Source of the DNA: Desulfobacteraceae bacterium | GTDB taxonomy: Bacteria > Desulfobacterota > Desulfobacteria > Desulfobacterales > SURF-15 | Length of the DNA: 20,816 nucleotides | Assembly: GCA_003599475.1 (NCBI GenBank) | Contig: QZKK01000168.1 | Coordinates: 1-20,816 of the forward strand | Direction of reading: 5' to 3' | Shown: in pieces, positions 6,951 through 14,532 of the stretch | How the letters are laid out: each line of letters begins with the position of its first letter | How positions within the stretch are numbered: position 1 is the first letter of the stretch | Program-made: the position numbers and the translations under genes | Notes under the pieces: generated by a model | The model's input: the letters and a program-made list of their open reading frames with translations, nothing else | Told to the model about the DNA's origin: nothing | Database searches by the model: none

Positions 6951-7757
6951 TTAAACCAACTCTATCCTGCATCCGGCCAGCAAATCCTCGGGGGTCATGA
7001 GATAGAGTGCATCGAGCATACTGTTAGCAAGGCTTCCGGGGCCGGCTGCCGACCGGGCTGCAATTTCTCCTGCAAGGCCGAAACAGGCGAGCGCAGTCGC
7101 CGCGGCGGCGAAAAAATCCGGATCGATCGCAGCGAATGCGGCAACGATTGCCGCTGCAGCACATCCGGTACCTGTGATACGGGCCATCAAAGGATGACCG
7201 TTTCTCACGCGGGCGGTTTGCCCCCCGCCAAAAACGGCATCGGCAGAACCCGTAACGGCAAAGACAGCACCGAATTCATCGGAAAGAAGCTTTCCCGTCT
7301 CCAAAGCCTCCTCCACTCCATCCATGGCATCCACACCCTTTGCCCTCGATTTCCCCCTGCCCAGCGCCAGAAGCTCGGATGCGTTGCCCCGAACGACGCT
7401 CATCCGAACTTGCTGGAGCAGCCTTTTGGCCGTATAGGTTCGATAAGCGGTCGCACCCGCTCCGACCGGATCGAAGACGATCGGTTTTCCCAGTCGATTG
7501 TACTTTCTTGCCGCCCGGATCATGGAGGGAACGCGATCCTCCGACAAAGTACCGATATTGAGCACCAGGGCATCTGCAGCCTCTGCCGTCTCCTCGACTT
7601 CGCTCGGCGCATGCGACATTACCGGCGATGCTCCTACAGCCAGCAGTGCGTTTGCCGTAAAGTTGATCGTCACCGCATTGATGATGCCATGAATCAGCGG
7701 TTTCTTTTCCCGCAACCGCGCCAGATTCAAAGCAGCCTTTTCCGATAGATCAGACAT
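6951..7757 (-). CDS. thiM: Hydroxyethylthiazole kinase ThiM
   Basis: ThiM phosphorylates 4-methyl-5-(2-hydroxyethyl)thiazole with ATP, a salvage step for thiamine. The 268-aa length matches the family. Hallmarks are INFTANALLAVGASPVMSH (about 31-49), GKPIVFDPVGAGAT (about 90-103), VVRGNASELLAL (about 121-132), AVTGSAD (167-173) and the ATP-site GTGC with C199, the residue corresponding to the catalytic cysteine of the Bacillus enzyme. No thiE, thiD or other thiamine gene lies nearby and no THI-box riboswitch is visible upstream, so regulation by TPP is not supported here. The ATG at 7757 has a weak ribosome-binding site. A TATAAT-containing promoter candidate lies about 95 bp upstream. The 145-aa gene begins 49 bp after its stop. 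Confidence 0.95.
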   Translation of the reverse strand: MSDLSEKAALNLARLREKKPLIHGIINAVTINFTANALLAVGASPVMSHAPSEVEETAEAADALVLNIGTLSEDRVPSMIRAARKYNRLGKPIVFDPVGAGATAYRTYTAKRLLQQVRMSVVRGNASELLALGRGKSRAKGVDAMDGVEEALETGKLLSDEFGAVFAVTGSADAVFGGGQTARVRNGHPLMARITGTGCAAAAIVAAFAAIDPDFFAAAATALACFGLAGEIAARSAAGPGSLANSMLDALYLMTPEDLLAGCRIELV

Positions 7758-7782
7758 GTCTCAGGTACCTGTCCGTCGATAG

Positions 7783-7809
7783 ATTTTCGAGGCTTTCGTG
7801 TTTTTCGTG
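7783..7809. repeat. Nonamer tandem repeat, unit TTTTTCGTG (three copies)
   Basis: The units are ATTTTCGAG (7783-7791), GCTTTCGTG (7792-7800) and TTTTTCGTG (7801-7809), followed by a partial TTC. They lie in the leader of thiM, between its promoter candidate and its start codon. This is a 9-bp array, like those at 1543 and 6902. Confidence 0.7.
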
Positions 7810-7851
7810 TTCAAACAGGAATTCCCTTACGATCCAGTCGATAAAGCGAAG

Positions 7852-7880
7852 ATTATATCAGGGAAATCGGTTTTTGAAAA
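7852..7880 (-). promoter_or_regulatory. Candidate sigma-70 promoter for thiM
   Basis: On the minus strand a perfect TATAAT (7857-7852) has TTTTCA 17 bp upstream (7880-7875), which matches TTGACA at four of six positions. The implied leader of thiM is roughly 85-90 nt. The -35 part overlaps an imperfect hairpin downstream of the EamA gene. Confidence 0.45.
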
Positions 7881-7907
7881 CGGATTCCGGGGAGTGCCCT
7901 TCGGGCA
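7862..7907 (-). terminator. Possible terminator hairpins after the EamA transporter gene
   Basis: A short perfect hairpin, TGCCC-TTC-GGGCA (7895-7907), starts 8 bp after the EamA stop on the minus strand. A second, imperfect hairpin (7862-7888: GGAAATCGGTTTT against AAAACGGATTCC) follows. The stretch between the arms is rich in T and A, but there is no clean U-tract after either, so the role as terminator is tentative. Confidence 0.35.
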
Positions 7908-7915
7908 GAGTCGAA

Positions 7916-8782
7916 TCAGGTTCCGAGTTTCAGCAGCACCAGCCCGGCAACCATCACCAATGCCCCCGGCCAAATTCTGCGGACGGTGGACGTCTCATCG
8001 AAAAAGAAAATGCCGATCATCAGGGCGAAAAGAACTTCGACCTGTTTCACGGCCTCTACATAGGCGGTGATGGTCATCGTGTATGCGGTCGTGCCGAACC
8101 AGGTGGAAAGGGCGGCAAACGCACCCAGGCACGTAAAACTTTTCCAGTATCGAAGAATTCCGGAAAAGTGAATCCGGGAACGGAACAGCACATAGGGGGT
8201 GATCATGGCCGAGCAGAAGACGTATCCGATCAGAACGGCAAAGGTCGCATCGGACAGCAACGCCATTTTTTTGATCAACACCACGGACGGGGCGTAACCC
8301 ATGGCCGCACCCAGCGTCCAACGCTGTCCCGGATCTTTGTAGATGGCGGCGATCGGGGCCCACAGCGAGACCCGGGCCAGGTGCACGTTCAACAGGTACA
8401 CCCCGGAAAGCGATAGCAGCAGCCCCGCCAAACCGAATCGTGAAGGAATTTCCCCCAAGGCGAAATATCCCCAGAGGACCAGAAGAATCAGGCTCAGCTT
8501 CCACAGGGAAGTCACCATGGAAATATCGGAAGTCTTCAGGGCTTTTGACAGGCTCATGGTTCCGAGAGCCTGTGCGACGCCGAACAGAAAACTGTACATC
8601 CAGAAGCCGTCTTGTATGGGGGGTATCCCCCGGATCAAGACCGCTGCACCGGCAAACGGTAGAAGAAATGTAAAGCGCCCCCAGACGTTGATCGTCTCGT
8701 CCAGGGCATGCCCGAGCTGCTTCATTGCGACATTTCGAAGCAGTTGAAAAAGTGCGCTCAACAGCGAAAGGATAAACCACAT
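7916..8782 (-). CDS. EamA/DMT-superfamily transporter
   Basis: The 288-aa, strongly hydrophobic protein has about ten predicted membrane helices in two similar halves, the design of the drug/metabolite transporter superfamily. The first half begins WFILSLLSALFQLLRNVAMK and contains SLSKALKTSDISMVTSLWKLSLILLVLWGYFALGE in pieces typical of EamA domains. The second half ends VEVLFALMIGIFFFDE followed by a final hydrophobic helix, matching the usual end of the second EamA repeat. The substrate cannot be read from the sequence; members export amino acids, nucleotide-like compounds or other metabolites. The start ATG (8780-8782) lies one base after the stop of the MFS gene, so the two are translationally coupled and may act on related compounds. 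It is located in the inner membrane. Confidence 0.88.
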   Translation of the reverse strand: MWFILSLLSALFQLLRNVAMKQLGHALDETINVWGRFTFLLPFAGAAVLIRGIPPIQDGFWMYSFLFGVAQALGTMSLSKALKTSDISMVTSLWKLSLILLVLWGYFALGEIPSRFGLAGLLLSLSGVYLLNVHLARVSLWAPIAAIYKDPGQRWTLGAAMGYAPSVVLIKKMALLSDATFAVLIGYVFCSAMITPYVLFRSRIHFSGILRYWKSFTCLGAFAALSTWFGTTAYTMTITAYVEAVKQVEVLFALMIGIFFFDETSTVRRIWPGALVMVAGLVLLKLGT

Positions 8783-8783
8783 C

Positions 8784-10016
8784 TCATCGATTTCCGGGAA
8801 TCGGTTTGGACCCCGCTTTCAGGAAAAAGGAACAGACAAAGGTCGAGAGCATGACCGCCGAAGCCGCTGCAGTGAAGGCTGCATGGAATCCGAATCGGTC
8901 CACCAATGCCCCCATCACCGGAGTCAACGCTCCGCCCCCTTCGATAGAGCAGAAAAAATAGATTCCCAGGATGGTGGAGCGGAATCGTTCCGGAACCTCC
9001 CCGACGATGTAAGCTTCGGAAACCGGCATCCGGACGTATAGAATAGCCCCCATGAGCAGAAGCAGCAGGCCGAATCCGATTCCGTACGGAACATGATTCA
9101 TCAGATAGACGGCCGGTCCGGTAGAAAAGCAGATGGTCAGGATTACCGGGATTCTTCCCATCCGATCCGAAAGCGATCCCCCCAGCGGGCCTGCCCAAAG
9201 CCCCGATGAATAGATGATGGCGACAAAGAAGGCTGCGGTCTTTTCCGGAACCTGAAATGCATCGACCATGAAAAGCGGAATAAAAGAGATGGTGGAGGAC
9301 AAGACCGCCGATGTAAAGGTGCTCAAAAAGATAAATGCGATCACCGGACGAAAGGAATAGCCCGGGGCAAGGGCAGCTCCGCCTCCCTTGCGGCTCCTGC
9401 CCGAACCCGCGGCCGGATTCACCCTGCGCCTCAGTACCGCGTGAAAAAAGAGCCCGAACAGCATAACCGGCACGGCAAGGGTGATAAAAGCGCCCCGCCA
9501 GCCCAGGTAACCTGCGATGAATGCGCCGATCAGGGGGGAGAGGAAATAGCTTGAGCTCCCGCCCACCACGTGCCAGCCCAGGGCGAAGCCGCGCTTTTCC
9601 GGGCTTACCGATGCGGAGATCAGGGGTGGGGCGGCCGGATGATACCCCCCTCCTGCAAGACCCATGAGAATCAGAAAAATGATCACCCACAGGTATCGAT
9701 GGGAAAGTCCCAGCAGGAGCCCGGCAAAGGCCACCCCGGATATGGAGAGGGTGATCAGCTTGTGCGGCCCGATCCGGTCTGCCAGCCATCCGGCCGGCAG
9801 TTGTGCAAGGCCATAGGAGAGGCTGAAGGCGGAGACCACGAAACCGGACTGGGTGTAGTCGAGCTTGAAGTCGCTTCGTATGAAGGGAAGCAGCGGCACG
9901 ACCAGGGCGGTGATGACATGATGGCTCAGATGGGCGAAAACGAACATCCAGATCGACCCGGAGAAGATCCGATGGAAGAAGGCATTGGCAGGATCGAAGA
10001 GAATTCGGTCAATCAT
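8784..10016 (-). CDS. MFS transporter, 12 transmembrane helices
   Basis: The 410-aa protein is a major facilitator with about 12 hydrophobic segments and a charged central loop near residues 200-218 (LRRRVNPAAGSGRSRKGG). The signature between helices 2 and 3, GWLADRIGPHKL, is the MFS motif A (G-x-L-x-D-R-x-G), and a second copy GGSLSDRMGRIPV appears in the C-terminal half, as expected from the internal duplication. The GGGYHPAAPPLIS segment near residue 124 recalls the GxxHP stretch of fosmidomycin-resistance-like efflux proteins, but the substrate is unknown. The ATG at 10016 has only a weak GAAAG site. It is followed by the EamA gene with a 1-bp gap and preceded by ubiB with a 69-bp gap that contains a possible hairpin. 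Confidence 0.9.
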   Translation of the reverse strand: MIDRILFDPANAFFHRIFSGSIWMFVFAHLSHHVITALVVPLLPFIRSDFKLDYTQSGFVVSAFSLSYGLAQLPAGWLADRIGPHKLITLSISGVAFAGLLLGLSHRYLWVIIFLILMGLAGGGYHPAAPPLISASVSPEKRGFALGWHVVGGSSSYFLSPLIGAFIAGYLGWRGAFITLAVPVMLFGLFFHAVLRRRVNPAAGSGRSRKGGGAALAPGYSFRPVIAFIFLSTFTSAVLSSTISFIPLFMVDAFQVPEKTAAFFVAIIYSSGLWAGPLGGSLSDRMGRIPVILTICFSTGPAVYLMNHVPYGIGFGLLLLLMGAILYVRMPVSEAYIVGEVPERFRSTILGIYFFCSIEGGGALTPVMGALVDRFGFHAAFTAAASAVMLSTFVCSFFLKAGSKPIPGNR

Positions 10017-10049
10017 GCGAGTCTTTCAACAGCTACCCATAGGACCTTC

Positions 10050-10084
10050 TGGAAACGAACCCGCTTGCGGGGTTCAAGCTTCCA
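10050..10084 (-). terminator. Hairpin downstream of ubiB
   Basis: The outer arms TGGAA and TTCCA enclose the inner arms GAACCC and GGGTTC around a GC-rich loop. The structure starts directly after the TAA of the UbiB-family gene on the minus strand. No U-tract follows, so it may be a weak terminator, an attenuator or an RNA-stabilising end in front of the MFS gene. Confidence 0.35.
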
Positions 10085-10085
10085 G

Positions 10086-11783
10086 TTATAGTTTTCCTCT
10101 CTTCAGGATGGCCACGAGTAGCCATACCCCCATCAGGGCGGCCGCTAAAAACCCGATCATGCCGATCAGGGAGATTCCGTAAACGATCGGCGGAGTGCCG
10201 GACGGGACGATCAGTGCGGAGCCGATGATCAACGCGGCGATGATGATTGAAAAGGCGATCCGGTTGCTGATCTGATCGTGGGCGGCCCGCAGTTTATCGA
10301 GTCCCTGGTGTTCGATATTGAGTTGAAATTTTTTCTGCCGGACCATTCGGGAAATCTCGAGGATGTCTCTGGGGAACTGCTCGAAAAACTGCATCATCTC
10401 CGATGCAGCGGAAGACAGATCGTCATAGATCCGGTCCGGATAATAGCGCGACAGCTTCACCCGTTGGACAAACGGTGCGGCCCTTGCGATCATATCGAAG
10501 TCCGGATCGAGGGTCATCGCAACCCCTTCGACAGTGGCAAGCGCCTTCATCATCAGGAAAATATCGGGTCTTATCCGGAGGCGGTGCCGGGAGACGAGCT
10601 CCAGAAGATGGTGCATGAGCTTTCCGAACTGGATTTCCTTCAGCGGCTTATAGAGATACCGGCCCATGAAGTCGGCCACGTCCCGCTCCAGCGTGCGAAG
10701 GTCCGGCTCCTCATCCCGGTTGGTCAGCTTCAGCAGGCCCTGGGTGGCCCGTTTGTCGTTGCGACGAACCAGGCTGTCGATCAGATCGACGAATTCTTCC
10801 CGCGTTGTGCGGTCGACGACCCCAGCGTTTCCGAAATCCAGCAGGCAGATGACGTTTCCGGGCAAAGCGAAAATGTTGCCGGGGTGTGGATCGGCATGGA
10901 AAAAACCGAAATCAAATACCTGGCGGAACAGAAGTTCTGCACCGTTTTCGGTTATTTTCCCGGGATCCAGACCGGATGCCTTCAGCCGGTCGATCTCGGA
11001 TACTTTGATGCCGTCGATGAATTCGGTCGTAAGAATTTTGGGAGTCGTTTTCTCCGGATAGACTTTCGGAACATAGATCGTGGGTGTATCCAGGTATTGC
11101 CGGGCAAACCGTTCCATATTCGAAGCCTCGATCGTATAGTCGATCTCTTTTTCCAGGCTGTTTGCAAATTCTTCGACGATTTTTACCGGACGGTGCAGAG
11201 AAAACTCCTCGATGTGTCTTTCGATCAGGGTTGCGAGGTGGAGCATGATTTCGAGGTCGACCTCGATCAGTTTTTGTATCCCCGGTCGTTGCACCTTTAC
11301 GGCCAGCGGCTCCCTTTCTTTAGACCAGGCTTTGTAGACCTGCCCGATGGAGCCCGAGGCGATGGGCACCTCCTCGATGGCATCGAAAAGGATCTCCGGA
11401 TCCGTGCCGAGCTCTTTCTGAAAGATCTCCCGCGCCTGGGAGAAGGGGAAAGGCGGGACATGGTCCTGAAGTTTCTGGAGCTCCCGGATGAATTCGATGG
11501 GAACCAGATCCGGGCGGGTGGAAAGGGCCTGGCCCAGCTTGATGTAGGTAGGCCCGAGATCTTCGAAAGCCAACCGCACCCGTTCCGCCCGAGACAGTCT
11601 TTCGGCCGGCTCCCGGCGTTTCTTCGAGATCAACTGCAGGCCGACTTCAAGATACTGGTCGATCTTCAGCCGCTCAACCAGATCGCCGAAACCGTATTTG
11701 AACAGAATCCCGAGAATCTGGCGGTATCGGTTCAGGTGCCGGTAGGTTCGTCCCAGAACACCGATTTTTCGAATGCTCAGCAT
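10086..11783 (-). CDS. ubiB: UbiB/ABC1 (AarF, COQ8-like) family atypical kinase/ATPase
   Basis: The 565-aa protein carries the special motifs of the UbiB family: the KxGQ motif (K82, G84, Q85 in YIKLGQ), an alanine/glycine-rich nucleotide loop (ASGSIGQVY, 142-150) in place of the kinase P-loop, the lysine of AVKVQRPG (K163), HADPHPGN (297-304) and the metal-binding LLDFGNAG (DFG at 317-319). Two C-terminal hydrophobic helices, separated by PSGTPPIVYG, anchor it in the inner membrane. UbiB and its mitochondrial homologue COQ8 support ubiquinone synthesis through ATPase activity. In an apparent anaerobe the role may concern menaquinone or another isoprenoid lipid, which is inference. The start motif MLSIRKIGVLGRTYRH is typical for the family although the ribosome-binding site is weak. 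It follows a small phasin/UbiK-like gene by 31 bp, probably as one operon. The nearest homologues may be annotated only as AarF/ABC1 proteins. Confidence 0.93.
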   Translation of the reverse strand: MLSIRKIGVLGRTYRHLNRYRQILGILFKYGFGDLVERLKIDQYLEVGLQLISKKRREPAERLSRAERVRLAFEDLGPTYIKLGQALSTRPDLVPIEFIRELQKLQDHVPPFPFSQAREIFQKELGTDPEILFDAIEEVPIASGSIGQVYKAWSKEREPLAVKVQRPGIQKLIEVDLEIMLHLATLIERHIEEFSLHRPVKIVEEFANSLEKEIDYTIEASNMERFARQYLDTPTIYVPKVYPEKTTPKILTTEFIDGIKVSEIDRLKASGLDPGKITENGAELLFRQVFDFGFFHADPHPGNIFALPGNVICLLDFGNAGVVDRTTREEFVDLIDSLVRRNDKRATQGLLKLTNRDEEPDLRTLERDVADFMGRYLYKPLKEIQFGKLMHHLLELVSRHRLRIRPDIFLMMKALATVEGVAMTLDPDFDMIARAAPFVQRVKLSRYYPDRIYDDLSSAASEMMQFFEQFPRDILEISRMVRQKKFQLNIEHQGLDKLRAAHDQISNRIAFSIIIAALIIGSALIVPSGTPPIVYGISLIGMIGFLAAALMGVWLLVAILKRGKL

Positions 11784-11814
11784 CTTTTAAGGATGGTTTC
11801 GGCGTCGATCGGTT

Positions 11815-12129
11815 CTATTTGTCCGGTTCGGGTTCTTTGCTGACTGCCTTCTTGAGCTCCCGGATCTCTTTTTTCAATGCCTTCAGCTCATCTCCCGTCA
11901 CCACGTCGGCTTTTTTCAAGAAATCCCTCACCGTCTGTTCGACACGCCGCTCCAGCATCCCTTTTGCTTCATCGTAGCGCTTCAGAAGTTCACCCAGGAA
12001 TTTTTTCCCCTCTTTTTCGGACATCTTTCCTCTTTCGGTAAACTCTTTTGCAAGGGCCTCGACTTCATCGCGGGTCTGAAGTGCAAGGCCGATGCCGGTC
12101 ATGAGCGTTTTCTTGATGAGATCGATCAC
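11815..12129 (-). CDS. Phasin-superfamily / UbiK-like small helical protein
   Basis: The 104-aa protein looks all helical. The N-terminal MIDLIKKTLMTGIGLALQTRDEV-type amphipathic helix could lie on a membrane or granule surface. A charged middle follows, then the ending DVVTGDELKALKKEIRELKK, a short coiled coil seen at the end of polyhydroxyalkanoate-granule phasins (PhaF/PhaI type). A similar arrangement, an amphipathic region with a C-terminal coiled coil after V-[ST]-x-x-E-[FL], occurs in UbiK (YqiC), an accessory factor of UbiB, which fits the position right before the UbiB-family gene. It starts with GTG at 12129, behind AAAGGGGG. No signal peptide. Phasin-family membership is likely; a UbiK-like role is inference from architecture and position. 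Confidence 0.75.
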   Translation of the reverse strand: MIDLIKKTLMTGIGLALQTRDEVEALAKEFTERGKMSEKEGKKFLGELLKRYDEAKGMLERRVEQTVRDFLKKADVVTGDELKALKKEIRELKKAVSKEPEPDK

Positions 12130-12151
12130 GGAGGCCCCCTTTCTGATAAAC

Positions 12152-12198
12152 GTTCACTGGTTCAGCGTTAAAAGGTTCAACGGTTGAAAGTTTCAATG
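12152..12198. repeat. Degenerate 7-8-bp repeat array, GTTCAACG type (six units)
   Basis: The units are GTTCACTG, GTTCAGC, GTTAAAAG, GTTCAACG, GTTGAAAG and TTTCAATG, in direct succession. Two neighbouring units are mirror images and form the 13-bp palindrome TTCAAC-G-GTTGAA (12176-12188). The array lies between the acyl-CoA dehydrogenase and phasin-like genes, upstream of the latter. Confidence 0.75.
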
Positions 12199-12220
12199 TC
12201 TAGGACTCGACGCTATCTTT

Positions 12221-12249
12221 ATCACGCCCTGGTCACGCTTTGGCGTGAT
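12221..12249. terminator. Inverted repeat between acyl-CoA dehydrogenase and phasin-like genes
   Basis: ATCACGCC (12221-12228) pairs perfectly with GGCGTGAT (12242-12249) across 13 bases. The loop contains a second TCACGC (12233-12238) that can pair instead with GCGTGA (12243-12248) to form a tighter hairpin. The two options are mutually exclusive. It may end the dehydrogenase transcript or act as a binding site. No U-tract follows on either strand. Confidence 0.4.
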
Positions 12250-12334
12250 TTCGCATTCCAGAATTTCGCCTGCCCCATTAAACGTATTCTCTCTGTTTAA
12301 CCGGGTGCTTCGAATTTCCCTGCCCGAGCGGGGT

Positions 12335-13489
12335 TCATTTCAGCTTTCCCAGCACCGCACCGGCGATGGTATTTTTCTGAATCTCCTTGGTCCCTTCGTA
12401 GATTTCCGTAATTTTTGCGTCTCGATAGAATCGTTCGACTTCATATTCGGTGATATAACCGTAGCCGCCCAGCAGTTGTATGGCCTCATCGGATACTTCC
12501 ACCGCAGTGCGCGCCGCGTACATCTTGGCCATGGAGGTAAGTTTTGGATCGATCCGCCCCTGGTCGAAGTTCCAAGCGGCCTTGTAAGTAATGAGCCGGG
12601 AAAGTTCGATCTTTGTCGCCATATCTGCAAGCTTGTGCTGTGTGGATTGGAACTGTGCGATTTTCATTCCGAACTGCTCGCGTTCCTTCACATAAGCAAG
12701 CGCGCGGTCAAAGGCTCCCTGAGCGATTCCCAGAGCCTGGGCTGCGATCAGAATCCGACTCTCGTCAAAAAACTCGAGGACCTGATAAAATCCTTTCCCT
12801 TCGGCTCCGATCAGATTCCCTGCAGGCACCCGGACGTCTTTGAAGTTGACCTCGGCGGTTGCCATCGTATGAATGCCCATCTTTTCACCGAGATCCGTCG
12901 CAGTAATCCCCCCTCTGTCCGCCTCCGCTAAAATCATGCTCATTCCGCGGTGGCTTGGCCGGCATTCCGTATCCGTTTGACAGAGTACGACGTAGAATCC
13001 GGCGTGTCCGCCGTTGGTGATAAAGGTCTTGGTCCCGTTGATCACCCAATCATCCCCTGCTTTTTCCGCAGTGGTATGCATGGATGTGATGTCCGAGCCG
13101 TGATCCGGCTCGGTAAAAGCACCGGCGGAAAGCATCCTGCCTTCGGCCACCGCCGGCAGAAATCTTTCCTTCATTGCCTCGCTTCCGAATCGCAGGATGC
13201 ATTCGGATGCAAAACCGGAAAGGGCAACAGCGCTTCCAATGGACGAATCCCGAGCGCAGAACTCATCCGCGATGATGATGTTCTCCAGCACACCGAGTCC
13301 CTGCCCGGAATACCGTTCAGGGAAATGGATGCCGATAAACCCCAGCTCGGCTGCCTTTTTCCAGATCTTTTCGGGAAACCGATGGCTCCGATCCAACTCC
13401 ATCGCCAACTCTTTATCGAACTCTCCCCTAGCAAACTCCCTGGCCGCCTTCTGGATCTCCTTCTGCGATTTCGTGAGCTCAAAATCCAT
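12335..13489 (-). CDS. Acyl-CoA dehydrogenase (short/medium-chain type)
   Basis: The 384-aa product is an FAD-dependent acyl-CoA dehydrogenase that oxidises an acyl-CoA to the 2,3-enoyl-CoA and passes electrons to an electron-transfer flavoprotein. The N-terminal helical domain begins DFELTKSQKEIQKAAREFA. The middle region has AFTEPDHGSD (124-133) and WVINGTKTFITNG (148-160), which contact FAD and substrate. The C-terminal part has the REQFGMKIAQFQ signature (about 270-281) and IYEGTKEIQ with the catalytic base E365 in the position used by short- and medium-chain enzymes. I place the start at 13489, where GGAGGT lies 6-8 bp upstream, rather than 12 codons earlier at 13525. No ETF genes are adjacent. 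Chain-length preference cannot be read reliably. Divergent from cooC. Confidence 0.95.
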   Translation of the reverse strand: MDFELTKSQKEIQKAAREFARGEFDKELAMELDRSHRFPEKIWKKAAELGFIGIHFPERYSGQGLGVLENIIIADEFCARDSSIGSAVALSGFASECILRFGSEAMKERFLPAVAEGRMLSAGAFTEPDHGSDITSMHTTAEKAGDDWVINGTKTFITNGGHAGFYVVLCQTDTECRPSHRGMSMILAEADRGGITATDLGEKMGIHTMATAEVNFKDVRVPAGNLIGAEGKGFYQVLEFFDESRILIAAQALGIAQGAFDRALAYVKEREQFGMKIAQFQSTQHKLADMATKIELSRLITYKAAWNFDQGRIDPKLTSMAKMYAARTAVEVSDEAIQLLGGYGYITEYEVERFYRDAKITEIYEGTKEIQKNTIAGAVLGKLK

Positions 13490-13545
13490 TTGCCTACCTC
13501 CGCATCTCCAAGCAAAATAAATCAACAGAGCTTAACCGGACCGAT

Positions 13546-13559
13546 GTTGTGATCATAAC
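13546..13559. promoter_or_regulatory. Imperfect palindrome between divergent dehydrogenase and cooC genes
   Basis: GTTGTGATCATAAC is a 14-bp palindrome with one mismatched pair, centred on TGATCA. It lies about 57 bp upstream of the acyl-CoA dehydrogenase start and at the edge of the 15-bp repeat array. It could be an operator, but no regulator gene is adjacent and the size allows chance. Confidence 0.25.
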
Positions 13560-13599
13560 TCGCAATCCCGCAACTCGCAATCCCGCGACTCGCAACGCG
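13558..13599. repeat. 15-bp tandem repeat (ACTCGCAATCCCGCA, 2.8 copies)
   Basis: The units are ACTCGCAATCCCGCA (13558-13572), ACTCGCAATCCCGCG (13573-13587) and a partial ACTCGCAACGCG (13588-13599). Each unit reads as a 7-mer plus an 8-mer, so it may be a higher-order version of the heptamer arrays elsewhere in the window. It sits in the divergent spacer between the dehydrogenase and cooC. Confidence 0.85.
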
Positions 13600-13648
13600 T
13601 AGGATGTATCATGGGTCCGGGACGCAATGCAATAGATCGGATTTCGAC

Positions 13649-13677
13649 TTGACTCTTTCATCCCTGTGGCTTAAGTT
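13649..13677 (+). promoter_or_regulatory. Candidate sigma-70 promoter for the cooC-acuC-acuB unit
   Basis: TTGACT (13649-13654, five of six matches) is followed after exactly 17 bp by TAAGTT (13672-13677, a weak -10). It lies about 45 bp upstream of the cooC ATG. The spacing and -35 are good; the -10 is poor. Confidence 0.35.
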
Positions 13678-13722
13678 TTCTCATTGAGCTTCGGGGTTTA
13701 TCTAGAAAGGAGCCTTCGACAG

Positions 13723-14496
13723 ATGCCATACGCGATCGCACTCGCCGGCAAAGGCGGGACCGGCAAGACCACACTCGCCGGGATGCTTATCAAATATCTG
13801 GTCGGAAAGGGGAAAACCCCCGTTCTGGCCGTGGATGCGGATTGCAACGCGAATCTAAACGAGGTGCTGGGGGTACCTGCGGTCGATACCTTGGGGAATG
13901 CGCGTGAAGACATGAAAAAGGGAAAGGTCCCCTCCGGCATGACCAAGGACGTATTCATTTCCATGAGACTGGAGGAAGCCGTCGTCGAATCCGACGGATT
14001 CGACCTGCTCGTCATGGGGCAACCCGAAGGCCAGGGTTGTTACTGCGCGGCGAACTCCCTCCTGATCGACTTCCTGGAGAAGCTTTCCGGCAACTACCCG
14101 TATATCGTCATGGATAACGAGGCCGGAATGGAACATATCAGTCGGCTGACCACAAAAAATGTGGATATTCTACTGATCGTTTCCGATTCCTCCAGGAGGG
14201 GGCTGCAGGCGGCTCTGAGAATCGAAGAGCTGGCAAAGTGCCTCAATATCGGTGTCGGGAAAAGCTACCTAGTGATCAATCGGGCAAAAGAGGAACCGTC
14301 CGAGGAAATTTACCGCATCATCGAGGAAAGCGGCCTGGCGCTGGCCGGCATCATTCCGGAAGATGAGATGATTTACGATTTCGATCTCAACGGCCGGCCC
14401 ACGGCCCAAATGCCTGAGGAGGCGCCTTCCGTACGCTCGGCCTTTCAGATATTCGAGCGGATACTCGATCAGCGATCCGATCGGAAATCCGGATAG
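13723..14496 (+). CDS. cooC: CooC-type CODH nickel-insertion ATPase
   Basis: The 257-aa protein is a MinD/SIMIBI-class P-loop ATPase of the CooC type, which helps insert nickel into the C-cluster of carbon monoxide dehydrogenase. The deviant Walker A is GKGGTGKTT (9-17). MGQPEGQGCYCAANSLL (from about 98) contains the CxC pair C106/C108 that binds metal at the dimer interface, and YIVMDNEAGMEHISRLTT (from about 127) is the typical Walker B region. The chosen ATG at 13723 has AAAGGAG about 10 bp upstream; a TTG 13 codons earlier would start before that site and is unlikely. No CODH/ACS catalytic subunit lies in the window, so the client enzyme must be elsewhere. It is the first gene of a plus-strand unit with acuC- and acuB-like genes (36-bp gap to the next). 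Confidence 0.93.
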   Translation: MPYAIALAGKGGTGKTTLAGMLIKYLVGKGKTPVLAVDADCNANLNEVLGVPAVDTLGNAREDMKKGKVPSGMTKDVFISMRLEEAVVESDGFDLLVMGQPEGQGCYCAANSLLIDFLEKLSGNYPYIVMDNEAGMEHISRLTTKNVDILLIVSDSSRRGLQAALRIEELAKCLNIGVGKSYLVINRAKEEPSEEIYRIIEESGLALAGIIPEDEMIYDFDLNGRPTAQMPEEAPSVRSAFQIFERILDQRSDRKSG

Positions 14497-14532
14497 AAAA
14501 CTCGAAAAGATCGTCCAATAGGAACCAGTTTC

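Noticed and set aside
7745..7775. CTGAGA just ahead of the thiM start, as in a TPP riboswitch
   Set aside because: The motif lies only a few bases from the start codon, and the other conserved THI-box parts (such as the GAACCTGATC-like and GGGTGC-like segments) and the needed length are missing.
13546..13559. CRP/FNR-type site at the TGATCA palindrome
   Set aside because: The arms do not fit TGTGA-N6-TCACA or TTGAT-N4-ATCAA, so I keep it only as a low-confidence palindrome.
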